Assembly (NCBI GenBank): GCA_020081605.1
Contig: JAHREC010000045.1
Location: forward strand, 3,100,001-3,164,000
Length of the DNA stretch: 64,000 nt
From: Albifimbria verrucaria
Taxonomy: Eukaryota; Ascomycota; Sordariomycetes; Hypocreales; Stachybotryaceae
Direction: 5' to 3'
This document shows positions 1-11,489 of this stretch, in pieces. The notes under the pieces were generated by a model. The model ran no database searches. It was not told the DNA's origin and saw only the letters and a list, made by a program, of their open reading frames with translations. Numbering within the stretch: position 1 is the first letter of the stretch; each line of letters begins with the position of its first letter. Position numbers and translations under genes: made by a program.

Positions 1-996
1 TAGCTAAATAGATTTAGCTTCAATCTCGCTACACTTGTACTTGTGGATCTGAAGGAAGGCAAGATATCTCCTCCAGTACGTCAAGGTGTAAGTTACGACG
101 AGGTTGGTGGTATGATGGGAATGATCTCTCGTAGCAGTAATATCTTAATTTGGTTGGAGAATTGAAGATCTTTTTCCACGCGGCTAAAGCTGCTTGACGG
201 AACATCATTTTCGACCTGACAGGCTCGACATGAACTTGGCAAATCTTGAGATCCAGAGAACACCGAAATGACAGCACCCGCAGGTTCACTCTGACTTGTT
301 GAGGCCTTGATTGTGGTCCACCCCGAATTGCGTAGAATTCTATACGTGCAGATTTGAGACAGCTATTTTGTCAGAGCATGTAATACTGTACGAAAACCTT
401 GTGCGAAGACACTGAATAACGCATTGGCGGAGCTCGGCAAAGAGTTTCGCGAAGCAGCTGATGCGCCTCCTTCCAGTTTACTCATTTTTAAAGAGAATCG
501 CATGAGAATCGCATGATAACCGCTAATTAGGATGTTCTTTTACATCGAGCGAGTGGCTGGAACTGCTTCCCTACGAGCATAAATTTTCTTTCTCGGTTAC
601 GACGACTGTCAAAAGATTGACCAGATATCAGAAATTATAGATTCCTCACAGAACGTCCCATAAACGGCTGGGTAAATGACGTTTCTTATTCAATAACCAT
701 CTTGCGTGCTCTATCTAGCCGTTGGAAGTAGCCGGGTAGGTGGCAGTTATCCATGTATCTATAGTTGCTATTTCATACCGACAACGAGTATTACTTGATG
801 TCACGAAATATCGTGTTGTTGCTGAGATACATGTATGCCTGCAGGTGATGTAGGCGGAAACACACGCACCCACGCATACATAACACACAATCTTTAAATA
901 CCTAGTCAGAGACTGCCTCTTTCGCTTCTTGGCTATTCTCTTGTTCCTTCTCGATATACCTACAAATCAGTTTCACTATGAGCTCCCCAGGCGCGA
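1..996. other. Intergenic, no supported gene
   Basis: Stop-rich in the frames I read. The only open stretch is about 86 codons on the minus strand at 29-289, with no recognisable domain and no splice or promoter context. This is the 3' flank of the minus-strand NRPS remnant. Confidence 0.5.
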
Positions 997-3876
997 TCAT
1001 TGCAAGGCTAAATTCAGCATTCGAATATTACTAGCAAGCTCGAAAAACATGCTCTCTACCTCATTGTCATCAAATATTCGTGCGTCTGCAGCGATACCAA
1101 CCTTCAGGCTCCATCCATCAGGTTGAGGTGTTGCTGAGATAGCCACCGTATGAGTTGATGCCTGTGGGATAAGCTGCTTATACAAAACGGGTCCAAGTGC
1201 GTTCTGTTGAGGGATCAGGGAGGTTTCTTGCGGTCGGAACATCGATAACCGAACTCGCTCATTTCCAAGACCTATTTCAGGTTGCAGTTCAAAGCCCTGA
1301 TATGTCGTGCAGTAACTATAATTCGAAATGTCGTCCGGCCACTCCGTACAATGAGTTTTGATATCATCAAGCCCCATCGTCTCAAAAGGCAGGCTCTCAA
1401 GATATTGATCCTGTACATCCTGCAGCAATTCTTTGAGGTTTCTCTCCTTATCTACGCGCATGCGCACTGGAATGCAATTAGTGCACGGTCCGACGACGTG
1501 TTGATCGCTGACCGATAAAGATTGACGACCAGACACGATTCGGCCAAACACAACATCTAGTAGACCCGTCTGCTTCGTCAATAGTAGGCCACATGCAGTA
1601 GTAAATATATTGGCAGGAGTGATGGCTTCTGAATTGGCCTTTACGGGAGCTCCAATAAGCTGTTCTATGTACCATTGTTTATCACCATGTATTTGTCGAC
1701 AAGGGATGCTGCTGCTTTTAATGATAGGCATAGTTGAACCTTTCAAGACAGAACGCCAGAAAGTGTATCCATTTTCGCGATTGTGAAGCATATGTCGAAT
1801 ATACTGGCCAAACTTTGGTGGTGGTGGAAGGCGCTGATTTATGTATAAACCATAAGAAGCAGCCAAGAGATGCTCCAGGCTTAATCCATCAAACAATGCA
1901 TGAGACATTCGAAATATGAGCCGTAATTTCGAATCATGGTATTTGATAATACTAACTCGAATCATAGGTTCACCTAATTTTGGAGGATGGTGCACGTCTT
2001 CAAGGCACACTTCTTGCGTTTTATACTCGATATTTTCTTTGGTTTCCGTAAACTCAATCGGTATTTTGGGGTTCTCTAAAACCACTTGGTAAAAGGTACC
2101 AGCCACCGATATAAAAACTGTTCTGAGTATATCGATATACTGAAAAAGAGCGTTGATGGCTTTGACTAAAGCATTATAGTCTGAATAAGGGGAAAATCAA
2201 TAAAACATGGTATTAGAGGACGTGGCTGTTCTGTCAAAGGATTATGAAGAAAAGTCCCTTGCATCCATGTCGCAGGATATATTTCCACGATTTTAGTGTG
2301 GTGGCCACTTAGCTGGACAGAAGTTCCATTGAGAATACAATCATTTGGATAGCCAGCCATCTGTTCACGAAATATATCGATGATTTTCGTTTCTCCTTGA
2401 GATTCAGATTTCTCCTCTTCGAACAGGCCCACGCGGCCACGTTGTAGCAGTCTGTCACTCAAAAGAAGTGCTGCGAGCGGGGTTTGCGGTTGTTTAAGGC
2501 TGCGCCATGATACCTCCTGGAAGATATCGACCATGGTTCGGATAGTCTGGGGTCGAATAGGTCTGTCGCAAATAGAACGCTCCCTCTTAACCCCTCTTGC
2601 TCCTGAAACAAGTGAAATTCAAGGTCTAGCGGAGTTGTAATCGCCGTTGGAACTGGCTCGCTGGTCAAGCCCTCAAGTCCCATGTTGGGGCTGTCTTTTG
2701 AGAGTGAAATGCAAATAAGAGCCGCACCAATTCGTTCTGTACTCCATCACGCGAGTCTGGAGAGACGGCTGATATAATACGTTCCAGAGGCACATCTTTG
2801 TTTTTAGATGCAGCTGCCATCTTTGACCCAACTTGTCGGACCAGACTATTGAAAGTTTCGTTATCTTCGACGGTAGTTCGTATACATTGCGTATTAGCAA
2901 AGCAGCCGATGATATTACCTAGTTTTGGCCGACTGCGATTAATAGTAGGGATGCCGATAATTGCATCATCCACACCCGTAAGGCGATAATGTACTGCACG
3001 GAATATAGCAAGTAACACAGCTGATGGAGTAGCATGGTAGACTTGGCAGAAGTCATGAAGCGCTTTGGTTACCGGATTTTCAACAAAGAATTGGACAATA
3101 CTAGCGTTACCAGATCGAGTGGCTGGTTGAGGTTTGTCGTACGAAAGCTTAGCCGGGAGGCTGCTAGACAACTCCTCAATCCAGTAGTCGAGCTGCAGCT
3201 GATGATCAATCGTCTGCTCTTCCTTCATTTGCCACGCCGTATAGTCCTGGTACTGCATAGGCAGCGGCGTTGCCTGGGACAGCGGATCTTGGCCTCGTAA
3301 CGCATCTGCATAGAACTGGCCAACCTCTTGACGTAAAATTTCAAAGGACCTACTATCGGAGATCAAGCTGTGTAGAACGAATGATAGAATATGGTCTTCT
3401 TTCCCAAGCCGTAGCAATGCCACCCGCCATCCTGGTTCAGAGTGTAGGTTGAAAGGAGTTGTTTGCTCTTTTAGTAGAATTTCGACATGGCCGTCATCTT
3501 GCTCAGGCGATATATCTATTAATCGAAGAGACTTCTTGCAGTTCTTGTGAACTGTCTGTAACCTGGTCTTGTTGCGTATATGAAATGTAGTCCGTAAGGC
3601 CTCGTGCCGTTCCTCCATAGCATTCAACGCGGTAGTAAGAGCATCAACGTGAAGCGGACCATGTATACGAACGGCAAGTGGCATCAAATAATACGGCGCA
3701 CTGAGATCTAGAGGGTCTCCGAGCCATACATGACTCTGTACGAAGAACTGCTCGAATGATTCGCAGTTTGTTGTTGGAGAGCTGAGGCGGTGCTCGGGCG
3801 ACGATAAGTTCTTACGACTCTGGTCCATTTTGACTGACGTAGTGCTCATAGTAACGCAATGTTCTGTTCCTAGCAT
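997..3876 (-). pseudogene. NRPS remnant: condensation domain, truncated adenylation start, terminal condensation domain
   Basis: The start is the ATG at 3874-3876 and the stop is at 997. The first about 400 residues are an NRPS condensation (C) domain: an RHEALRTTF segment is visible, but the catalytic HHxxxDG is degraded to HSLISDS (second His and Gly lost). About 60 residues follow that match the linker and very beginning of an adenylation domain (IIDIFREQMAGYPND). The chain then passes directly into a second C domain (EIYPAT start, DILRTVF, SHALFDG motif intact), of the fungal terminal/cyclising C type. The adenylation core and the carrier domain are absent. Three frame changes, each one missing base, lie in runs of four identical bases at 2687-2690, 2549-2552 and 2189-2192. 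These may be consensus errors, but the A-T loss is real. Without A and T domains it cannot activate or load amino acids. It could be a decayed NRPS or, less likely, a working C-C protein. No other biosynthetic backbone is in the window. Confidence 0.8.
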
Positions 3877-5648
3877 CTCTTAAAGTGCGTGTAATAGATT
3901 CGAAGGTCAAGGCGAGATATTTCCCAAGTAAACCAAACATGTATGCGCACGTGCGTGTGAGAGATAAGCAATGAAAACTGCATACTCCTGAAGGAGGCTT
4001 GGTTTTATATTTGTGCTGGAGAGCCTTTCACTGTAATAATAAGCTCTCTTCGTATTTATATAAGGCCAGCCAGTTTTGAACTGATGAGACACAGGGAAAG
4101 CTCATCCGTGCAGCATCCAACTTCTGCAGAGAAAATGACCCAAGTTGGGCCCTCCGAGACATTAGACGCGAGAGCCTCGACCCGCTTTAATGTTTCTGAC
4201 CATTATAGCGCAAGGTAATGCCAGTATAGCTATCCACAATACCGGCCACCAGGCGTTTAATGTCTTTAGTTTTCATCCGGTTCCAATTAGTCAACAACAC
4301 CTCAGTCCGCACCCTAATCTGCACCTGACGGGATTCAGGGAGATAACATAAAGGTATATTAAGATTAATAGGGTTCTTTCCCCTCAAAGGCAATCGTACC
4401 TCTCTCAAAGCTACGTGTCGGTTATACTAGAGAATAAGGCAAATAAGATTGATTCGAGATGTGCTTAGGCTGACGAGGCCACCTCTGAGTCTATAAGTCA
4501 TAGGCTGATTTGCACGCAACAGTAACTTGGCTCTTTATAGTATAGACTCGCCTAAAGCGCATCGCGCTAGTCCGCAACCTTTGTTGAGTTATCTAGATTG
4601 ATGTTTTCCAGGATAGTATTAGCGGTAACGAGTTGCATTTGAGTATTTCAATAGAAAGTCGCTAGTGCTAGAATTAGCGGCTGCGCTAATGGCCTTGGCA
4701 GTCTCGGAACCAATGTCCACGTTAGATTCTCTATAAACTCCTAGGTCTCATTCTGAACCTGCTTATAGAGTTATCAATATGGAGTATTACAGATATTTGT
4801 ATTATATGTTAACCTCGCATCCAAATTTTCAGCGATTTTATGACGTCTGGATTCTTCCCTTATGCACCTTTCTACCATTGTAAGGACAACGGTTCTCTTT
4901 ATTGTTTCGGTGCGCTTGCATTGATGCTTTGAAGTCCAATAGCATCGCAGGTGCAATTTCAGACATACTGTTCGGGAAGCGCCTAGGACACAGGTAGGAG
5001 ACAGGGTTCTGCAACTTAAGGTCGTCAATATTTGGGCAAAAGACTTCGAAACATACCGAGCGGGTTTTCTACAGAATTAATATGTTCATCGTAACCATTA
5101 CTCGTCAATCAAGCAACTCGAGGACAGATCACAGGTCGTCTTCATGATGCCCTTTCCGGGGTTCATACATTCCCTGAAGCAACAATGGGACCATAAGAGC
5201 ATCATTATGACGGGAATCTGTACAGGTGGAATTTCAGGCCTTTCTATTGGTTTGTGACTCTCCTGGTTGCGAAAGCCGCATTTCCGGAATATCTTATGCA
5301 CCTTACTCAGCTTACATCATAACGTTAATACCCCAACCGGCCCTTCAAAGGCGTCAAACAACGTTGCCACATCGGCTAAAACGGAAGCTCAAATCTAGGG
5401 GTCAGGTCCCGGTTTCTGGGGCGTCGAAGCAACCAAGTTCGCCTTGAAAGCCAGAGTTCCAACGTTTGAGAATTTAGGAGCCGATTGCAATAGCTAAATC
5501 TGGATCGCATCCGCAGCCTGACTTGGTTTATTATTTTTTTGCAAAGGGATTGATCATAATCGTGGTAGTTCTGGCACTTCTTGATAGTGACCCCTTCTGG
5601 CATCTAACGAGCACATTTCCTCAAAGGCTGGCCTGGCCATAGAAAAGC
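3877..5648. other. Intergenic stretch without a supported gene
   Basis: About 1.8 kb with scattered open frames of 60-84 codons on the minus strand (4187-4408, 4774-5028, 5098-5301, 5376-5603). None has a recognisable domain or consistent splice sites. The first 200 bases hold the NRPS promoter. I see nothing else that I can support. Confidence 0.5.
4053..4062 (-). promoter_or_regulatory. TATA-like box upstream of the NRPS remnant
   Basis: The minus strand reads TATATAAATA here, about 180 bp upstream of the NRPS start codon. The spacing is plausible for a fungal core promoter with a 5' leader. This is inference from motif and position only. Confidence 0.35.
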
Positions 5649-6184
5649 TTAACGCCGATGTCATTGCAACCTTCCCGTCACATACCAGCTGTGCCACATA
5701 CGTATGCTTTGATGGAAGGAGAAATTATCAACGTCGATTAATCTGCAAAAGTGTCCGAACATACCACGTTTTCCTATATATGTATATCGTGTTATAGGTT
5801 AAGAGCATTAACACCGATTCTATTACAAATTCATCAGGCCATACCCGCCCACGCAATATAAATGTTAAGCAGTAACATGGTAAGTCTTAACTCCGATCGC
5901 ATGGCAACTCTGTCAGAGTTTACTGGTCCTTGCAATTTATCTGTCGTTATAGCACGAGAAAATATTAATGCCGGCCAGGCAATAGTAATCTTACCATTAG
6001 ATTCATTGCTATAGAACGAGCACATGTTAACGCCGATTTCTCTGCACCACTGTCAGGCCATACGTGCCTTTGCCACATACGTATGTTGGGATGGAAAGGA
6101 AAACATCAACACCAACTCCTGCCAATGTTGTAGAGCCGGCTCAGCTTTTGCCGTTTGTGTCCATCGTAATGGGTATTCAATCAG
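5649..6184. repeat. Degenerate tandem repeat, 79-bp period, about seven units
   Basis: Units begin with a TTAACgCCGAT-like block near 5649, 5728, 5808, 5887, 5966, 6027 and 6106. Spacings are 79, 80, 79, 79, 61 and 79 bp. The first and sixth units are the best matching pair, sharing GCCACATACGTATG and GATGGAA at the same offsets. The intermediate units have diverged and one is about 18 bp short. The period is not a multiple of three and all frames carry stops, so this is more likely a minisatellite than a protein repeat. It ends about 250 bp upstream of the TRI14-like gene. Confidence 0.7.
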
Positions 6185-6434
6185 CATGTCGTGATGCAGC
6201 TTATTGTTACGGAGGGTTTCGTTCTCACAATTATGGTGGCATCCGGACTTGCTGGTCCGAGTAAATCCAGAAGGGAAATAATGTAGAGAATGAATGACGT
6301 TGAGGTCAACGAGCTCCAACTTTGCTCAACTATTTAAACGATAATGTTGTCTTGAGTTTTCTTGAAGTTCTCCAATGTGACAAGCATCCACGAACTGCAG
6401 TATATTTCCAGTAACAATTATTCTTGCCTTTGCA

Positions 6435-7617
6435 ATGAAAACCACCACGATGAAGTCTTCGACCATTTCTCTCATGTATGTGGCCGGGGTATTAGGAGCA
6501 GCTATTGAGTTCGAGAAGAACACAAATTGCGCCCCGTTTTCTGGAGACGTGACAATCAATTTGCCCAACATCTTCCCTGAAGGTGCTGACTTTTCCTACG
6601 CCAACTGCAAATTTTATGTCAGGTAAGTTGATGACACGGCTTGATTGATATGTCACAACTGACATGGTGGCAGCTCTCTCAACAATGGCAGCATTGTCGA
6701 ATTTGACCCCTATACATCAGAGACAAGAATCATTGAACTCCTGGAGTCAGCCATAATCCCGACTACTATCTTTGTGGGGTTGACTACAGCCCTGCTACAG
6801 ATACCATCTACATCTCGGCCAGCGCCCGCGATCCTCGGTATCCTGTCTTTGCCGAGAAACTGTACGGTCCTAACCGTCTTTTCCATTACTCCCCCTCAAC
6901 GATTCTCTTATATGGGAGGTAAATACGGACTCCTTGACAACAGATCTAGAGCAACAACTTGGATCGCCATTCGCAGGCTTCCAAGAGTCTGCTGAAGATA
7001 AAGATGGGAACGCGTATTTCATTGCAACCTTCGGCAATCTAATTATCAAAGTCGACCCACGAGGCAACCCCACCAAGTTTTATAGCCCGGAGCCGGAGGA
7101 AATAGACGCTCGCGCATACGGCTTCGGTAGCGCTTTTGTCACTCAAGAGAACGTCTTGGTTGTTTGCGATGCAGTATCCGACGCGTTCGTTCTATTTGAT
7201 CTCTCAAGCTCAACTCCCTCGCAGCCAATATTCGCCCCGCCAACAGGCGCGCCAGCCGACGCGAAAAGTGTTCTTGAGTGTGATTCTTTAATCGCCCCAG
7301 CAAGATACGAAGACAAGGTGGCTCTCTGCACTTACACTCTGGACGAACAGTACTCAAAGCATGGAATTATCACTGTTTGGGTCTCATCAGACGGTTGGAG
7401 AACCAGCCGGTACGTTGGTCTGATAGAGAATGAATATGGTCAATCTCCCGATGTTTGGTCCACGGCTTCGCTTGCTACAAGCGATAGGATCTATTCTCTG
7501 TCCTCATCTCTCCCTTATGATGCAGGCGAATTCCCAGAGACTAACAGTACCACCCTCGTCGATATTACGGAGAGAGTCGACAGATTGGTTGGCGAGCTTG
7601 TACCTGCTCGCTTTTGA
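6435..7617 (+). CDS. TRI14-like secreted protein (beta-propeller-like), two frameshifts
   Basis: ATG at 6435 (an in-frame ATG at 6450 is also possible) starts a hydrophobic signal peptide. The mature part has a NCAPF...NLPNIFPEGADF segment. An intron at 6623-6673 (GTAAGT...CAG, 51 bp) restores the frame into SLNNGSIVEFDP. The chain then continues through three reading frames, shifting near 6751 and 6910, each consistent with one missing base, and stays open to the stop at 7615. The order of segments (Cys-Pro-Phe near the N-terminus, repeated strand-like blocks, WEV, FATF...KVDPRG) resembles the fungal TRI14-like family, about 380 residues. Its founder lies in trichothecene clusters, is linked to virulence and is not a biosynthetic enzyme. 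No trichothecene biosynthetic gene is visible here, so toxin production cannot be inferred. An alternative name is SMP-30/NHL-type secreted propeller protein. Confidence 0.7.
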
Positions 7618-10204
7618 ATTTAGCCATGCAAAATTCAAGATCATTCGGGCGGCCTAGCTGGAAGCAATATTCTCTGCCCTTCTAGCTGTCCACTGGCCGG
7701 TGGCTGCTTATTAGATACTATTCCACACTTCAACAGTTTAGCGATTATACTTGGGTAAAGAGGTCATCAGTTGGTGACCAGATTGGAGCAACAGACACTT
7801 AGGCGGAGTTGGAATTGGAGCAAGGAGGAGAACTAGTGAATCAGCCGTGTTAATTGTTTAGATATCAGTAAACACAATCAATACACCAACTGATTACATT
7901 TCAGAATAATTTTCAAATATGCCCGTCATTACTCATCCTGGACCAGTGGAAGCAGATTCCTTGAAGCTTCAAATGGCAAGAAACAAACAGGGGATGGGTG
8001 GAGCCATGGCTGTGATCTAGAAGCTTATCCATAGCATATACCCATAGGGGCATAAAGATCCAACATATTACCCACCTATGATGCAGCTTTGTATTACTTC
8101 TAAGTTTACCTAAAGGACATTTTCATAGAAACAAGCACAGGAGTGGCGAAAGAAAAACCAATAATTGGATGTACAGCAAATAATCTGGTACATAAACGAT
8201 CTTAGGCTCTGGGTCAGCTAACTCTCCACTGAAAGGGACCAGTGGAATGTTGAAAGCGTAGGCTACGTATTGCGAGACAGTATATTTAGCCCTACCTGCG
8301 TTGTGATTGCTGGAATAGTGTCCAATTCCTCGTGGCTTTCGGTCTGGAATCACTCCAAGATGGGCAATTGTAGCGAGATTACGAGACTACGAGCCTTTGG
8401 CCTCAGGTCACCACTTTAGCCAGCCCCTCAAACCCCCAATGATCAACGAATGGTACGATATCCAATGTTCCCTAACACCAATATTCTTAAAGACCTTTTA
8501 GATCAATATTAGTGCCTAGATATATTGGCCTCTCTGGCATTGAAATCTGTGGGCGTATGAGGTCTTTTGCCACCCAAGCCGGACCCAGAAATGTTGGTAA
8601 ACAAAATCGGTGATTGCGTCCTCGCTCAGGTCTAGTACTGAGACGTGGCTAAGATAACTCGAAAATTTTCGAAAGACTCACTAGTTCAGGCCAGGATCGT
8701 GCTCACTTGGGGATGTACGGTGCAAGCTGTAAACGATGTAGACTATTTGCGAAAGGTGGTTTGGTGGTCATGGGCCAGGCATCCGAACTAGCAATTACTT
8801 AGAACGTTGGTACTTACGGCCAAACGGATAGAAATAGTTTCAAGGGATATCGCTCTTCATTTGGACTTGTTTGTTAATAAAAAATTTGCAGAGCTGTGTC
8901 CAAACTCTAAAAACATTGTCATGAGCCCAAGACAGGGAGGCAACTCCAATATGGGCTGTTAGAAACACGTGTGCACATCAGTTGCTCTACTAACAGTATC
9001 ACAATGACGGGTCAGATATGGTATTGGCCCACATTGGAGGTAATGCTGGTTTAGGGAAGACAAACCAAATAGCTTGAGTCGTCTTGATCACGCTTGTGTA
9101 GGCAGAATTGTCTGCAACTGAAATTGTCATGCCGATGCTTAGGCTGAATGATCTCATAGATGCCAATAAAGAGGTTGTGACTAAATTGGAATTTTAGAAT
9201 AACAATAAGTTGTATTGAACTGCCCTGATCAAAGACGTTCTAGATGTTATTCAGCCACTTCGCTATTATGCTTACTGGGAAGACTAAACCCAGGGACAGG
9301 CTATGCCAACAATCTCCGACTTATTTGATCCACCAGCCTCTCAGAATATGCGGCCAGGCCCAATTAGCCATTATTAGATGGTTGCATTTATTACCAGCAC
9401 TGCATGCTTATCTTCTCATCCATTCAACACAGATTGCCCCAGGACCTAGAGCAGAAGCTTGATCCTTTACATCGATTTACACTAAAGCTAACCAGAGAAT
9501 GATATAGCTTACTGCCTAAGATCACAATCTTATATTAAGCTTAAGTTCTAACTATAGGTTGTTTCTGGGTAGTCGAAGCTACTATCTTGTGCAAAGCCGA
9601 ACTGTAATATTCCTGTGGCCAGGTGTTCTACTGATCAAAGCCACACAGCCCCATAGAAGGAATTGAAGTTATAAATTCCTTTAATTTAGTTCTCAAATAA
9701 ATTGCTTTTACGAACAGGGAGGGTCAGGCTGAAGCACATTAGAGTTGAAAAGAGTATAATTTTCGCGATTGTGGAGTCAGGAGTGGAGAGGAATGAGCCG
9801 ATCCTTCGGCGTAACTCGTCCGGGTCAAGCCTTACTCCTACTCCATCAAGATGTGTTGTCATTGCTGTCATTAGCCCTGCCATTCGGGGCATCATATCCG
9901 CTGAAATTTCTTACTAAATTACCCCTATCCTTGCCAACAACCCTGTGGAGCGACAGTGTTTGGCTGAAAATTGACGCTATGTTGGTTCGACAAAAGACCC
10001 AGCAATCCACTATGCCCATGTGCAAAGATAGTCTCCAGCTCGATAGCGAATCAACAGGCGTCCTATTTCTGCTCCATAGTGCTTGTATGGATCCAATGCC
10101 GCTGGAGAACTAATTGAGCTTACCATTGTGCATTGCTACTATTCGTCTTGCAGACACCAAATCAGGTGATGGTTCTACATCGCACGATCCTACCTGCGCA
10201 AGTT
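7618..10204. other. Gene-poor stretch
   Basis: About 2.6 kb. Open frames at 8123-8353 (minus), 9244-9462 (plus) and 9686-10113 (both strands) are 70-115 codons long and show no recognisable domain, signal peptide or splice structure. The 9.7-10.1 kb part is richer in G+C and could be an old coding relic, but I cannot assign it. Confidence 0.45.
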
Positions 10205-10310
10205 AAGGCCTCGAACCTAGAGTCAGAAGCCTGGGAGGAGAATCCTATGTCGGTGCCTGCAGCTTAATTCTATCTAGCCTCCTGGGTCTTTAGTCTAGGC
10301 TCTAGCCCCA
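10205..10310. repeat. Imperfect inverted repeat upstream of the GH16 gene
   Basis: An arm near 10205-10237 (GCCTCGAACCTAGAGTC...) pairs imperfectly with the reverse complement of 10275-10310 (CCTCCTGGGTC...CTAGGCTC). The mismatches are largely transitions. It could be a solo element remnant or a hairpin. It lies about 150 bp upstream of the GH16 start. Confidence 0.35.
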
Positions 10311-10360
10311 CAGGCATGGACCTCACCAGACTCTAACCCAACCATGCGCGACAAAGCAGG

Positions 10361-10368
10361 TATATAAC
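10361..10368 (+). promoter_or_regulatory. TATA box of the GH16 gene
   Basis: TATATAAC lies about 90 bp upstream of the GH16 start codon, in the normal position for a fungal core promoter. Confidence 0.55.
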
Positions 10369-10457
10369 TATGGGGATAGTGGTCCTCCTCCAACAAGGTC
10401 TTTCTCGATTCAGATTATCAGTCTGATTCAAAGCGATACTCGACGTGGAAGCCCATC

Positions 10458-11489
10458 ATGCCTATGGCCAACGTTGCCTTCATCTCTGCCCTGCTGGCTG
10501 TTCCAGCGCTGGCTCAGACTGTTGTTGATGACTCGCAGTGCGACTGCTTTCTCACCAACGGCACGACGCCCACCTATTACAAGTCACACGGCTTCTGGGA
10601 TTTCCGCTCCCTATCCCAGTATGCCGTCGTTAACCCTCCTGGCGTTCTCAACTCCGTTGAGGAAAATGCCAATGCTGACTTCGTCACACCGTACCTCAAC
10701 TATGACTCCCAGTTTGGTCAGTTCTGGGCTGCCCAGAATTGGAACAATGAAGACGAGAATTTTCCGAACCAAAATTCCTTCAACAACCTGTACATTGAGA
10801 AGAACAGGGGCTTACAAAGTCAAACCTACCTGACCATGCGCACTGCCCGTCCTGCCGAAGGCTTCCAGACCTCTGCCGAATTCGAGTCAAGACAGCAGCT
10901 GGATCATGTCTCCATGCGCATGCATTCAGAAACGGCAGGTACCGCCGGAGGCTGCACATCTATCTTCACTTATCGCAAGGACGAGGATGGCACTGTTGAG
11001 GAGACCGACATTGAAGTCCTCACTAGAGATCCAGCCACCAAAATCCGCTATACCAACCAGCCTTCATACAATGCGACCATTGACGATGTCGTACCAGGAG
11101 CCAGCCACGAAATTACCCTCCCTGGGGGTAAAACCTGGGACACCTGGCATATCCATCGTCTTGATTGGACTCCCGGCTTGACCACCTGGTTCGTGGATGG
11201 CGAAGAGACCTTTGCAATGACTTTCCAAGTCCCAACAAAGCCCGCACAGGTTCTCTTGAACACTTGGAGCAACGGCGATGAGTACTGGTCTGGTAAGATG
11301 CCAGTTGGTGGGCGCGCCTACCAGCACATCCAGTGGATTGAGCTCCTTTACGGCGTCACCAACAAGGCCTCGTGCCCGCGTGTTTGCAGTATTGATCTCT
11401 CCCTCAAACTGGAAAAGCCGTCCGTGTGTAGATTCAAGCAAGAAGACTACAATAGATGGGCATGGAGAGACATAGTCAAGGGTCGATGA
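10458..11489 (+). CDS. Secreted glycoside hydrolase family 16 (endo-beta-glucanase-like)
   Basis: Intact, intronless 343-codon gene. A signal peptide covers roughly residues 1-20 (hydrophobic core ending AVPALAQ). The body is a concanavalin-A-like lectin/glucanase fold. The catalytic signature is E182-T-D184-I-E186 (ExDxE), where the two Glu act as nucleophile and acid/base. WDTWHIHRLDWTPG and WFVDGE, typical of the following strands, lie at about residues 229-250. A C-terminal Cys-containing segment ends the protein, with no CBM or GPI-anchor signal obvious. GH16 members of this type cleave beta-1,3(4)-glucans or remodel fungal wall glucan outside the cell; the exact substrate is not determinable. 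A second ATG two codons downstream is an equally good start. This is one of few long genes in the window with an uninterrupted frame. Confidence 0.92.
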   Translation: MPMANVAFISALLAVPALAQTVVDDSQCDCFLTNGTTPTYYKSHGFWDFRSLSQYAVVNPPGVLNSVEENANADFVTPYLNYDSQFGQFWAAQNWNNEDENFPNQNSFNNLYIEKNRGLQSQTYLTMRTARPAEGFQTSAEFESRQQLDHVSMRMHSETAGTAGGCTSIFTYRKDEDGTVEETDIEVLTRDPATKIRYTNQPSYNATIDDVVPGASHEITLPGGKTWDTWHIHRLDWTPGLTTWFVDGEETFAMTFQVPTKPAQVLLNTWSNGDEYWSGKMPVGGRAYQHIQWIELLYGVTNKASCPRVCSIDLSLKLEKPSVCRFKQEDYNRWAWRDIVKGR

